Source: Sphingomonas bacterium
GTDB lineage: Bacteria; Pseudomonadota; Alphaproteobacteria; Sphingomonadales; Sphingomonadaceae
Length of the DNA stretch: 64,000 nt
Assembly (NCBI RefSeq): GCF_903642285.1
Contig: NZ_CAHJWJ010000015.1
Span: 1 to 64,000, forward strand
Direction: 5' to 3'
Shown: positions 45,683 through 53,380 of the stretch, piece after piece
How the letters are laid out: every line of letters begins with the position of its first letter
Position numbering within the stretch: position 1 is the stretch's first letter
Notes under the pieces: generated by a model
What the model saw: only the letters and a program-made list of their open reading frames with translations
Told to the model about the DNA's origin: nothing
The model's database searches: none
Position numbers and translations under genes: made by a program

Positions 45683-47095
45683 ATGATGCATGACGGCAAA
45701 CCCTGTTTCCTGGTAGGCATCGGCGGATCGGGGATGATGCCGCTCGCGATGATCCTGCGCGCGCGCGGGGTCGCCGTCGCCGGATCGGACCGCGCGCTGG
45801 ACCAGGGCCGCGTGCCGGCGAAGTTCGACGATCTGCGCACGCGCGGCATCGCGTTGTTCGCGCAGGACGGCAGCGGGGTGGTATCCGCGGACCAGACCGT
45901 GATCGCCTCCGCCGCGGTGGAGGAGAGCGTGCCCGACATCGTCGCGGCGAACCGTCTCGGCTGCGTACGGGCGACGCGCGCGCAGATGCTGGCGGGATTG
46001 TTCAACGACGCGGTGCTGCCGATCGGGATCGCGGGGACGAGCGGGAAATCGACCGTCACCGGGATGATCGGCTGGATCCTGCACGCGACGGGGCGCGATC
46101 CGACCGTCATGAACGGCGCGGTGATGAAGAATTTCGCGAACGCGGACGCGCCGTTCGCCAGCGCGCTTGTGGGCGGCGGCGACGCGTTCGTCAGCGAAGT
46201 CGACGAAAGCGACGGGTCGATCGCGCTCTATGCACCGACGATCGCGGTGCTGAACAACGTCACGCTCGACCACAAGCCGCTCCCCGAACTGCGCACGCTG
46301 TTCGCCGACTTCGCGGGCAAGGCGCGCACGACGATCGCGAACGTCGGCGATCCCGAGGCGGCGGCGCTTGCGGCGGGGTTCTCGGGGCAGGTGGTGACGG
46401 TCGCGGTCGGGGCGGCGGCGGATTTGCGCGCGGAGAACCTCGCCCCGGAACCGTTCGCGATCGGCTTCGATCTGATTGCCGGCGAAACCCGCCACCGCGT
46501 CCATCTTGCCGTGCCCGGCCGGCACAATGTCGCCAACGCGCTTGCGGCGATCGGCGCGGCGGTCGCGGCGGGTGTACCGATCGCGGATGCGGCCGCGGCG
46601 ATCGCGGGGTTCGCGGGGCTCAAACGCCGGTTCGAGTGGATCGGCGAGGCGGCCGGCGTCGCGGTCATCGACGATTTCGGGCATAACCCCGACAAGATCG
46701 CCGCCACGCTCGATACGCTGCACGCTTTTGACGGCCGGTTGCTGATCCTGTTCCAGCCGCACGGCTATGGCCCCCTGGCGAAGATGCGGGGCGAACTGGT
46801 CGCCGCCTTCGCCGACCGGTTGCGCCCCGCGGACCGGCTGGTGCTCCCCGATCCGGTCTATCAGGGCGGCACCGTCGACCGCGCGGTGACGAGCGCGGAT
46901 GTCGTTGCCGACATCGCCGCGACCGGCGTCGATGCGCGCCACATCGCCGACCGGGCGGTGGCGGCGCGGTGGATCGCGGGCGACGCGCGGCCGGGCGACC
47001 GGATCGTGGTGATGGGCGCACGCGACGATACGCTGGGGCTGCTCGCGGCCGACATCCTGGCCGCGGTCGAGGATGGCATGAACGGCGGAACGTGA
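45683..47095 (+). CDS. mpl: UDP-N-acetylmuramate:tripeptide ligase (Mpl), murein recycling
   Basis: 470 residues of the Mur ligase family: N-terminal Rossmann-like [23 protein letters not shown]-binding P-loop [55 protein letters not shown] and [16 protein letters not shown]. Mpl attaches recovered tripeptide to UDP-MurNAc. The family also contains MurC; the DFGHNPDKI and [12 protein letters not shown] blocks and the neighbouring LD-carboxypeptidase favour Mpl. Confidence 0.87.
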   Translation: MMHDGKPCFLVGIGGSGMMPLAMILRARGVAVAGSDRALDQGRVPAKFDDLRTRGIALFAQDGSGVVSADQTVIASAAVEESVPDIVAANRLGCVRATRAQMLAGLFNDAVLPIGIAGTSGKSTVTGMIGWILHATGRDPTVMNGAVMKNFANADAPFASALVGGGDAFVSEVDESDGSIALYAPTIAVLNNVTLDHKPLPELRTLFADFAGKARTTIANVGDPEAAALAAGFSGQVVTVAVGAAADLRAENLAPEPFAIGFDLIAGETRHRVHLAVPGRHNVANALAAIGAAVAAGVPIADAAAAIAGFAGLKRRFEWIGEAAGVAVIDDFGHNPDKIAATLDTLHAFDGRLLILFQPHGYGPLAKMRGELVAAFADRLRPADRLVLPDPVYQGGTVDRAVTSADVVADIAATGVDARHIADRAVAARWIAGDARPGDRIVVMGARDDTLGLLAADILAAVEDGMNGGT

Positions 47096-47134
47096 TAGGA
47101 TAGGATTGCCGCGCGCAGCACGAAAGGATTTGCG

Positions 47135-47389
47135 ATGTTCCGCCGCCTGTTCCTCGATCATCCCGCAACCGTCGGCGAGAGCTTCACCGAGCATTTCGGC
47201 GTTGCCGGCCGGTTCGGGATTACCATGATCTGGGGTGGCTTGGGCGCATTGCTCCACGCCTTCCTGCCCGCGGTCTGCAAGACGCGCGGCAGCGACACCG
47301 TCGCCGCGCTGCACGCGCAGATGGTCGCAAAGCGCGGCGCGGTCCGTGCGGATCAGGCGCAGATGAAAACGGTGGAATATATTATCTGA
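47135..47389 (+). CDS. DUF6356 family small protein
   Basis: 84 residues: a hydrophobic central segment (FGITMIWGGLGALLHAFLPA) after MFRRLFLDHPATVGESFTEH, and a charged C-terminus (VAKRGAVRADQAQMKTVEYI). This layout is common in sphingomonads as a small capsule/membrane-associated protein of unknown function. It lies 39 bp after mpl and is probably co-transcribed. Confidence 0.7.
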   Translation: MFRRLFLDHPATVGESFTEHFGVAGRFGITMIWGGLGALLHAFLPAVCKTRGSDTVAALHAQMVAKRGAVRADQAQMKTVEYII

Positions 47390-47396
47390 GCTTTTC

Positions 47397-47500
47397 CCAC
47401 CCCGGCGAAGGCCGGGGCCCAGATACGATGGTCGCCGTAACGAAGCGTCTCGCTCTCCAACGGACGTCTGGAAACTGGGCCCCGGCCTTCGCCGGGGTGG
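47397..47500. repeat. Bidirectional REP palindrome with perfect 26-bp arms
   Basis: Arms at 47397-47422 and 47475-47500 are exact inverted copies: CCACCCCGGCGAAGGCC followed by GGGGCCCAG. Each arm is itself a hairpin (CCCCGGC-GAAG-GCCGGGG). It lies between convergent genes (DUF6356 and rsmB) and could act as a transcription terminator. The core is the same sequence into which the casposon inserted at 49116. Confidence 0.85.
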
Positions 47501-47515
47501 CTACCTCGCCATAGG

Positions 47516-48838
47516 CTAAGCCCGAACGAACCGCGCCACGAAGAACCCGTCGCAGCCCCCGGCGTCCGCCAGCATCCCCGGCAGCGTTCGTACCCAGCCC
47601 TGCCCGGTCGCCGCGATCCCCGCCGGCAGCAGCCCGGGCGCGGGCGGGACGACCGTGAACGCCGGCCGTGCCGCCAGGAACGCCTCCGCCTGCGCCTCGC
47701 CTTCCTCGCGCTCCAGCGAGCAGCTGGCATAGACCAGCGATCCGCCGGGCTTCACCCAATCCGCCGCGCGCGCCAGCAGCGCCGCCTGCACCTCAGCCAT
47801 CTCCGCGATCAGGCGGGGCAGCACGCGGTACAGGGTTTCGGGATGCCGCCGCACGATCCCGGTCGCGCTGCACGGTGCATCGAGGAGTACCGCATCGACC
47901 GGCGCGGGTGGTGTCCAGTCGAGCAGGTCCGCGGTCACCACCGTCACCGCCAGCCCGGTGCGCGCCAGATTTTCGCGAAGCCGCTCGATCCGCTTCGGCG
48001 CGAGATCGACCGCGGTCGTGGTCCAGCCCGCCGCCGCCAGTTGCAGCGTCTTGCCGCCCGGCGCCGCGCACAGGTCGAGCGCGTCGCCCGCGCCCGCCCC
48101 CAGCAGCCGCACCGGGATCGACGCGGCGATGTCCTGCACCCACCATGCGCCCTCGGCATAGCCCGGCATGTCGGGCACCGGCGGATGCTCGGCGATGCGG
48201 ACATGCCCGGGCGCAAGGCTGATCCCGCCCAGTTCCGCGCACCAGCGATCGGTCTGCGACGGATCGGCGATCGTGACGTCCAGCGGCGGCGGCGCGGCGA
48301 CCGCGCGCGCGATGCCCTGTACCGCCGCCTCGCCCCACGCCGCGCGCCACCGGTCCGCGGCGGCGGCGGGTAGCGTCGGCACCTCGGGCAGGACCGCATT
48401 GCTGCGCGAGAGCGTACCGAAGACGCCGTGCACCAGCCGCTTCGGTCCACCATCCACCAGCGGCAGCACCGTCGCGATCGCGGCGTGCGCCGGTGTACCA
48501 AGCACCAGGGTCTGCGCGAGCGCGATCCGCAGCGCCATCCGCGCCTTCGCATCGTCGGGCAAGGGCTGCTTCGTCGCCGAATCGATCAGCGCGTCGAGAT
48601 CGGGCAGGCGGCGCAGCGTCTCCGCGGCGATGGCGTGCGCCAGCGCGCGATCGGGACCGTGCACCGCACGCGTCGCCTGCGGCAGCGCCTGTTCGATCGA
48701 TTCGCCGCGCCGGAGCACCGCGTCGAGCACGCGCAACGCCGCCCGCCGCGGCGCGGTGCCGAGCGGTTCGACGGGGCCGCGCGGCGCTTGCTCCCGCACG
48801 GGTCGGACGGAGGATGGGCGGCGGCGGGGCGGATTCAT
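47516..48838 (-). CDS. rsmB: 16S rRNA m5C967 methyltransferase RsmB
   Basis: 440 residues. The N-terminal NusB-like domain (RAALRVLDAVLRRGESIEQA, AHAIAAETLRRLPDLDALID) is followed by the SAM-dependent methyltransferase domain: LDLCAAPGGKTLQLAAAG, DAVLLDAPCSATGIVRRHPE with one catalytic Cys and LVYASCSLEREEGEAQ with the other. Domain order and length fit RsmB/Sun rather than the single-domain NSUN proteins. Confidence 0.92.
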   Translation of the reverse strand: MNPPRRRPSSVRPVREQAPRGPVEPLGTAPRRAALRVLDAVLRRGESIEQALPQATRAVHGPDRALAHAIAAETLRRLPDLDALIDSATKQPLPDDAKARMALRIALAQTLVLGTPAHAAIATVLPLVDGGPKRLVHGVFGTLSRSNAVLPEVPTLPAAAADRWRAAWGEAAVQGIARAVAAPPPLDVTIADPSQTDRWCAELGGISLAPGHVRIAEHPPVPDMPGYAEGAWWVQDIAASIPVRLLGAGAGDALDLCAAPGGKTLQLAAAGWTTTAVDLAPKRIERLRENLARTGLAVTVVTADLLDWTPPAPVDAVLLDAPCSATGIVRRHPETLYRVLPRLIAEMAEVQAALLARAADWVKPGGSLVYASCSLEREEGEAQAEAFLAARPAFTVVPPAPGLLPAGIAATGQGWVRTLPGMLADAGGCDGFFVARFVRA

Positions 48839-48915
48839 TGGACGATCTTTCGAGGCGGCTTGTCCGACCGGCGGTCCGATCCGATGTAGCGTCCTCCCTT
48901 ATCCGAAAGTCCGCC

Positions 48916-49077
48916 ATGGCCAAGCGTCCCGCCCACGTGAAACCGCCCGCGCATCTGTCTGCGAATCCGCCGGTGCCCGAACCGCAAGCGGTCGCACCGT
49001 CGACGACGGATCCGCTCGGCAAGAATCCCACGCGTTACGGGGATTGGGAATCGAAGGGCATCGCGATCGATTTCTGA
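48916..49077 (+). CDS. DUF1674 / succinate dehydrogenase assembly factor 4-like
   Basis: 53 residues. The C-terminal NPTRYGDWESKGIAIDF is the conserved SdhAF4/DUF1674 signature; the N-terminal part is a Lys/Pro-rich stretch. Eukaryotic homologues stabilise flavinylated SdhA. The gene is divergent from rsmB and is the last host gene before the casposon, whose left end begins 57 bp after its stop. Confidence 0.85.
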   Translation: MAKRPAHVKPPAHLSANPPVPEPQAVAPSTTDPLGKNPTRYGDWESKGIAIDF

Positions 49078-49115
49078 TGCTTTCGGGCCTGACGCGAGTC
49101 GTCACAGCAAGGCCA

Positions 49116-49133
49116 CCCCGGCGAAGGCCGGGG
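49116..49133. repeat. Left copy of the 18-bp casposon target-site duplication (REP core)
   Basis: CCCCGGCGAAGGCCGGGG directly abuts the left terminal inverted repeat; an identical copy follows the right one at 63388-63405. The sequence is the core of a host REP palindrome, here preceded by CCA as in the intact REP at 47397. Because the element ends in Gs, the true duplication could be 14-18 bp. Confidence 0.8.
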
Positions 49134-49173
49134 GGTATAGTGATAGTGGGTGGAAATTGCATTTGTGACCACA
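49134..49173. repeat. Left terminal inverted repeat of the casposon
   Basis: Begins GGTATAGTGATA, continues with TGG and GGAAATTG and ends with TGACCACA. Against the right end (63387 down to 63348) the first 26 bp match at 23 positions, six then differ, and the final eight match at the same offset. Confidence 0.85.
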
Positions 49174-49253
49174 ACTCATGAGGTGTCACGCCAGCTATCA
49201 CCCTACCGCTAAGGCTTACCTCTGATCAGCCTTCGGTCTCCGTAATCGCGTCC

Positions 49254-50111
49254 CTAGAACGCGACGTGGTTAATAGCCTTGTCGCGCGATGCTCGGTTCG
49301 ACGCCGCTTCATCATTCCACAAAATGCGGAAATCAATTAATTTGATATGGATGGATACGCCGTCTGCATCAGCTTGAACGTTCGCCGAGGCCCAATTCGT
49401 CTCGAATGGCAACGCGTCTCCGCCAGTTCGCTTAACGGTTTCGATCAGCGACCATTTGAAGGTTTCTGGCGTTGCATTTGTCGGCTTTCCATATTTTGCG
49501 CTTAGTTTGACCGCTAAGGCACGAAGGAACATGTCATCAATCGCAAAACGTCTAACCAACTGCACGGAGTCAACTCGATAAATCCGCCCCAGTGGCGTTA
49601 TGCTAAAATCATATCTGATACCATTCTTTGTCGTTTGATATTGATATCCACCTATACTTTCCAGCGACGACAGCGATGCCGCCTCTCCAATGGACATTCC
49701 TAACGAAAAGCCGCCAGCATCACGTGCTATCGTCGCCGATCGCATTGGTGCAGAACCTTCTTGCATCGTTCTGGAAGCAAAACCCGCTTTTACCTCGCGC
49801 ACTGACAAGGGAAGCGTTTTCTGTGAACAGTGGTGCCAACGATAATCGACAGGGAAAACGGCGGTATCTGCGTAAGCCCAGCACCAACCCCGCGCCTCTA
49901 GCGTTTTCTCCGCCCGATCACGTTTTGGACAAGCGTTTTTGATCGTTTCCGCGTCAGACGATCCTCGGCATAGCTCGTTGAACCGATACCATTCACCCAT
50001 GCTGGCGCGATCCGTTGCCGAGGCATCGAGAGGTGTTTGACCTTCCGCGACGCTGGCGATGCTGCCGATCCCTATCACAGCCAAAGGCATCATTTTTAGG
50101 TAAGTACGCAT
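49254..50111 (-). CDS. Hypothetical exported protein at the left end of the casposon
   Basis: 285 residues. Residues 1-25 are a signal peptide (MRTYLKMMPLAVIGIGSIAS, cleavage near VAEGQ). The mature part has several Cys (LCRGSS, NACPKRDRAEK, GWCWAY, HHCSQK), which could form disulfides outside the cytoplasm, and no known domain that I recognise. Its GC content and codon use are less extreme than the host's. It lies alone between the left inverted repeat and the XRE gene and is probably cargo. Confidence 0.65.
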   Translation of the reverse strand: MRTYLKMMPLAVIGIGSIASVAEGQTPLDASATDRASMGEWYRFNELCRGSSDAETIKNACPKRDRAEKTLEARGWCWAYADTAVFPVDYRWHHCSQKTLPLSVREVKAGFASRTMQEGSAPMRSATIARDAGGFSLGMSIGEAASLSSLESIGGYQYQTTKNGIRYDFSITPLGRIYRVDSVQLVRRFAIDDMFLRALAVKLSAKYGKPTNATPETFKWSLIETVKRTGGDALPFETNWASANVQADADGVSIHIKLIDFRILWNDEAASNRASRDKAINHVAF

Positions 50112-50211
50112 TGGCTACCCTCCTGTCCGGCAGCCGATAACTAGCGGAAAAGAGTTAAATGATGGATATGGCCAGTGGTTTATTGGCCGTCAAAAAGTCT
50201 GCTGTCGCGGC

Positions 50212-50472
50212 ATGCGCGGACGCGAACTTGTTGGCTTGAACCTACGACGCTTGCGGGTCGAACGCGACATTTCGCAGGAACGGCTAGCATTCGATTCCGG
50301 GGTTGATCGCTCCTACCTTGGTGGCATGGAACGTGGCGAAGAAAACCCGACCGTGGATATTCTCGACAGATTAGCGACGACGCTGGCAGTTTCGATTGCC
50401 GAGCTTTTCGCAGCCACCGGCGATGACATTTCCAAAGGGCTGAAGCGCGGTCGCAAACCCGCTAGACATTAG
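50212..50472 (+). CDS. XRE family HTH regulator
   Basis: 86 residues that are almost entirely one HTH_3 domain: GLNLRRLRVERDISQERLAF, GVDRSYLGGMERGEENPTVD and ILDRLATTLAVSIAELFA. A basic tail follows (KGLKRGRKPARH). It converges with cas1 and overlaps its 3' end by 11 bp. Small XRE proteins like this act as C-proteins for restriction-modification operons or as element repressors; either could hold here. Confidence 0.85.
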   Translation: MRGRELVGLNLRRLRVERDISQERLAFDSGVDRSYLGGMERGEENPTVDILDRLATTLAVSIAELFAATGDDISKGLKRGRKPARH

Positions 50473-51543
50473 GTGAAGCACCAATCTGCGCGACCACCCG
50501 CGCCAATTGTGGTGACAGGCGGCAATCACCGTTGGCGCGGATGACGAAATCGGCGGCGGCGAACTTTCGCCTATGTGTGAATGCCAAAATCATCGCATCG
50601 ATACGAGGGCGTTCCGGTTCGATTAGGTCGAGTATCAACGCGGCACTTCCCCGCTTGCTATTGTGCATGATGCCGAGGGTCGGATCATAGCCATCCGCAA
50701 TTGCCTGTATTTGCATCTGTGCCAATTTCACTGCGTAGGCGTAATTCAACATGGCGTTGACCGGGTGCGACGCGTTCCGATTTTCCGCCTTCACGCCAGT
50801 CGCGAGCGAGCTACGCCCTGCGTACGTTTGCCAGCCATCCGGCACGGGCCGACGTGTTGTTCCCGTCCACGCGATCGGCAATCCATGCCAGCGGCGAAAT
50901 AGGCGGATGCGCACTCGCCTTCGATTGCAAATATCGCATTCAAGTCGTGAAACACACCCGTCGTGAGCTTCTCCATCCCAGCTTTCGCTTTTTCGATGGC
51001 GACGGCTTGTGCTCGCGACGCTGGAATATGGTTTTCCAGGGTCCTGATACTGGCTGTAACTTTTTGGCGGATGAGGTCTGCTGCGAACCCAAGTCGCTTA
51101 GTGTTGTCGGCTCGGGTTTCGTTTTGCCAGCGCAGTTTGTCACGATCAGCCGCATAGCCGGTGCCGCTGGCAACCGTCGCCACCTCGCCCGTCCATTTCA
51201 CTCGCGCCAGTGCTACGCCTTGTTCCGCCAGCCATGACAACACGTCGAATGACAGGGTGCCGCTGCCGTCGAGTAACAGGATACGCGTTGGCGTTTCAAG
51301 ATCACCAGGATAATAGCGATATTTCGTCTGCTGCTGCGGATAATGGGTAAAACCGTCGCGAATGATAAGCGCGCCATGTTCGATCCGAAGCGACACGCCG
51401 TGTCCGCATAATATAAGTGGGGTCGGGTTGCGCTGGCGCAGACGGCGAGGCCGTCGCTGGTTCGCAGCTTCTTCAATCCAATGGGCGGAGCGCTCGGCCC
51501 ATTCGATATCGTCGCCAACGAATTGTTTTACGTCTTGATACAT
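50462..51543 (-). pseudogene. cas1: Cas1 integrase (casposase), reading frame split by a one-base deletion
   Basis: Solo Cas1 of about 360 residues. The N-terminal beta domain is seen in LILCGHGVSLRIEHGALIIR, RILLLDGSGTLSFDVLSWLA and GVALARVKWTGEV. The catalytic domain has Glu at about 208 (FAIEGECASAYFAA), then RNASHPVNAMLNYAYAVKLA, His at about 294 (DPTLGIMHNSKRG) and the metal-binding LILDLIEPERP (Asp at about 306). Between SAYFAA and WHGLPIAWTG one base is missing near 50890; the total length, 1082, is one short of a multiple of three. All catalytic residues survive on the two halves, so a frameshift or a sequence error is the only visible defect. No C-terminal HTH is present. In casposons Cas1 integrates the excised element. 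It is divergent from the core operon at 51650. Confidence 0.87.
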
Positions 51544-51649
51544 TAGATAAAATTATCAGACGGCAGGCAATATGTCGCCGAAATTAGCGGTTAATTTAAC
51601 TGGGCTGGTCCATCCAACCGTATAATCTGATCTTTTTTTGCAGGTTGGC

Positions 51650-52330
51650 ATGCCGTCAGCAATTTCACGTTTGATATGGGACAACGGTGTCCCGCTTTCC
51701 GATGCGTGGCGGCATTTCGCAGACCCAGCGATCATTGCCGACCTCGAACAGTCCCCCGGCTTCATTGGCACGATCGCTGCCGAAATGACCGATCTAAAGG
51801 CGGAGCCAAATCTATCATCAATCGTCGAAGTCGCCACTAAGGCAAGTGCCGCATTATCTCGAAAACACGAAATCGAAAGCGATTTAAAGGATGAATTGCT
51901 TGATAGCCTATTTAATGGCGAATTGACCGCCACGGGATATCGCGAAGCTCCAAGTACAAGTCCTGCGCCCGTTGTCATTGCGGCCGCTGATTTTGATGAT
52001 GCCGAGCCAAATTGGACGGCATCGCATTTATCCGTAAACGGAAAGCGTTATGGCCGCGTACGCATTACCGACGAACGAAAACCGATCGTTTCAACGAAGC
52101 CGGTACGGCCAATGGGTAGGCCAGGATCGGGCAACGCTATTATGGCAGCAATCGATAACCTGATCGCGGATGGAACCGACTTTCAGAATATTCCGCGTTC
52201 AATTGCCTGCGAATTAATTCGAGAAAAATTAGGCCAACCCCGCCGGACCGGGAATGGACTAACCGATATAAATTTGGCGAAATACCTCGTCTTAAAAACT
52301 GGTCGGAAATCAATTTCGGAAAATACTTAA
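51650..52330 (+). CDS. Hypothetical protein, first gene of the casposon core operon
   Basis: 226 residues from ATG at 51650 (a TTG four codons upstream is possible). It is a soluble, charged protein: N-terminal SAISRLIWDNGVPLSDAWRH, a middle stretch LKDELLDSLFNGELTATGYR, and a C-terminal part (IMAAIDNLIADGTDFQNIPR, LIREKLGQPRRTG) that may be a DNA-binding helical domain. A TATAAT at about 51621 could be the promoter -10. It is visibly AT-rich relative to the host. I do not recognise the family; its place before the HTH-HNH-PolB genes suggests a role in replication or transposition of the element. Confidence 0.7.
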   Translation: MPSAISRLIWDNGVPLSDAWRHFADPAIIADLEQSPGFIGTIAAEMTDLKAEPNLSSIVEVATKASAALSRKHEIESDLKDELLDSLFNGELTATGYREAPSTSPAPVVIAAADFDDAEPNWTASHLSVNGKRYGRVRITDERKPIVSTKPVRPMGRPGSGNAIMAAIDNLIADGTDFQNIPRSIACELIREKLGQPRRTGNGLTDINLAKYLVLKTGRKSISENT

Positions 52331-52424
52331 TGTTCTCGACTTACGAGCATAAGAGGATTCGACACTAGCGCCGATCTGACAATCCTAGCGAACCGTTGCC
52401 CATTTCCGGGCACGGAGTCGTTCA

Positions 52425-53006
52425 TTGTCCTCGCCAACGCCCCGCAACTACCGAGCTGAGTATCAGCGTCGAATAACCAACGCGGCCAAGCGCGGGCTGA
52501 CCCGGTCGCAGGCCCGTGGCCATGCAAGGCATACCGAACCGCGCGTCCGACCATCGACCAAGCCCGCGACCGTCGATGATCGATTGGAACAGGCACTAAA
52601 AAACCTGCGCCAGACCGGCAACCGTGCCGCCGCAGCAAAGTCGGTAGGAATTGCGCCCGAACGCTTGCGCCGGTTCTTGCGCGAAAACGTCCAGATAGAA
52701 GGTCGCGGTCGTACCTTAAAAATCACGGACGACCGCATCCGCGAAATGCCGGTCATCTCGCGAGGTAAGGTTTCGCTCATGCGGCTGCGCGGGTTCGATC
52801 AGGCGTCCCTTAATAGCAGCTATGTGAACGCTGTCACAAAGTATCTCGATACGAACGAACTTGATGTGTTGGCCCGTTTTATGGGCCTATCGGTGATCGA
52901 TGCGCGCGGTGTTTCTCACCCGCTCGAAACTCATCCCAACACGCTTCGCCGTCTCGCCCATGTCGGGGACGAGCTTTTCCATGAAATCTACCGGCTCGTT
53001 TTGTGA
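52425..53006 (+). CDS. HTH-containing casposon protein
   Basis: 193 residues from TTG at 52425 with CACGGAG upstream. The start is a basic segment (YRAEYQRRITNAAKRGLTRS, QARGHARHTEPRVRPSTKP). A helix-turn-helix follows, LEQALKNLRQTGNRAAAAKS then VGIAPERLRRFLREN, about residues 52-90. The rest (VSLMRLRGFDQASLNSSYVN, LDTNELDVLARFMGLSVIDA) is of unknown fold. HTH proteins are regular members of casposon cores. Its stop is 11 bp before the HNH start. Confidence 0.8.
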   Translation: MSSPTPRNYRAEYQRRITNAAKRGLTRSQARGHARHTEPRVRPSTKPATVDDRLEQALKNLRQTGNRAAAAKSVGIAPERLRRFLRENVQIEGRGRTLKITDDRIREMPVISRGKVSLMRLRGFDQASLNSSYVNAVTKYLDTNELDVLARFMGLSVIDARGVSHPLETHPNTLRRLAHVGDELFHEIYRLVL

Positions 53007-53017
53007 AAGGAATACCC

Positions 53018-53380
53018 GTGAATACGATCGATATTGCTCGCGAAGCCCGCAAACAGCGGCGCTTGGAAATACTCGGCTCTAATGAACCACGCTGCGCGAA
53101 ATGCGGCGATCAGCGGTGGCAGTGCCTTGAAAAGCACCACGTAGCCGACCACGGCCAAGATGACGCGACGGTTTGCGTTTGCCGGAACTGCCACCGGGTT
53201 TTGAGCGACCTGCAAAAGGATCATCCGCCGGTCGATTGCAATGCCGACCCGCTGTTGAGTGCGATCGGGCACTTTCTTTTAGGGCTGGCGGATATGCTCC
53301 GCATCATCGTGGAGCGACTGCAAGAATTTGGTCTGGCGCTCATCGCCCGGGCCAGCTTGGTTGAGGGGGACGCGAAATGA
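53018..53380 (+). CDS. HNH endonuclease
   Basis: 120 residues from GTG at 53018, which has AAAGGA six bases upstream and is therefore preferred over the GTG at 53003. The zinc-binding HNH core is RCAKCGDQRWQCLEKHHVAD (CxxC and HH) followed by CVCRNCHRVLSD (CxxCH). Casposons regularly carry HNH nucleases. The ATG of polB overlaps its stop (ATGA), so the two are co-translated. Confidence 0.85.
   Translation: MNTIDIAREARKQRRLEILGSNEPRCAKCGDQRWQCLEKHHVADHGQDDATVCVCRNCHRVLSDLQKDHPPVDCNADPLLSAIGHFLLGLADMLRIIVERLQEFGLALIARASLVEGDAK

Noticed and set aside
47135..47389. Extension of mpl or part of a toxin-antitoxin pair
   Set aside because: It has its own start, a compact DUF6356-like layout and no partner gene; the REP follows directly.
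50462..51543. CRISPR-Cas adaptation module
   Set aside because: Only Cas1 is present. There is no Cas2, no effector genes and no repeat-spacer array in the window, while polB, an HNH gene and TIRs are present, so casposon is the better reading.
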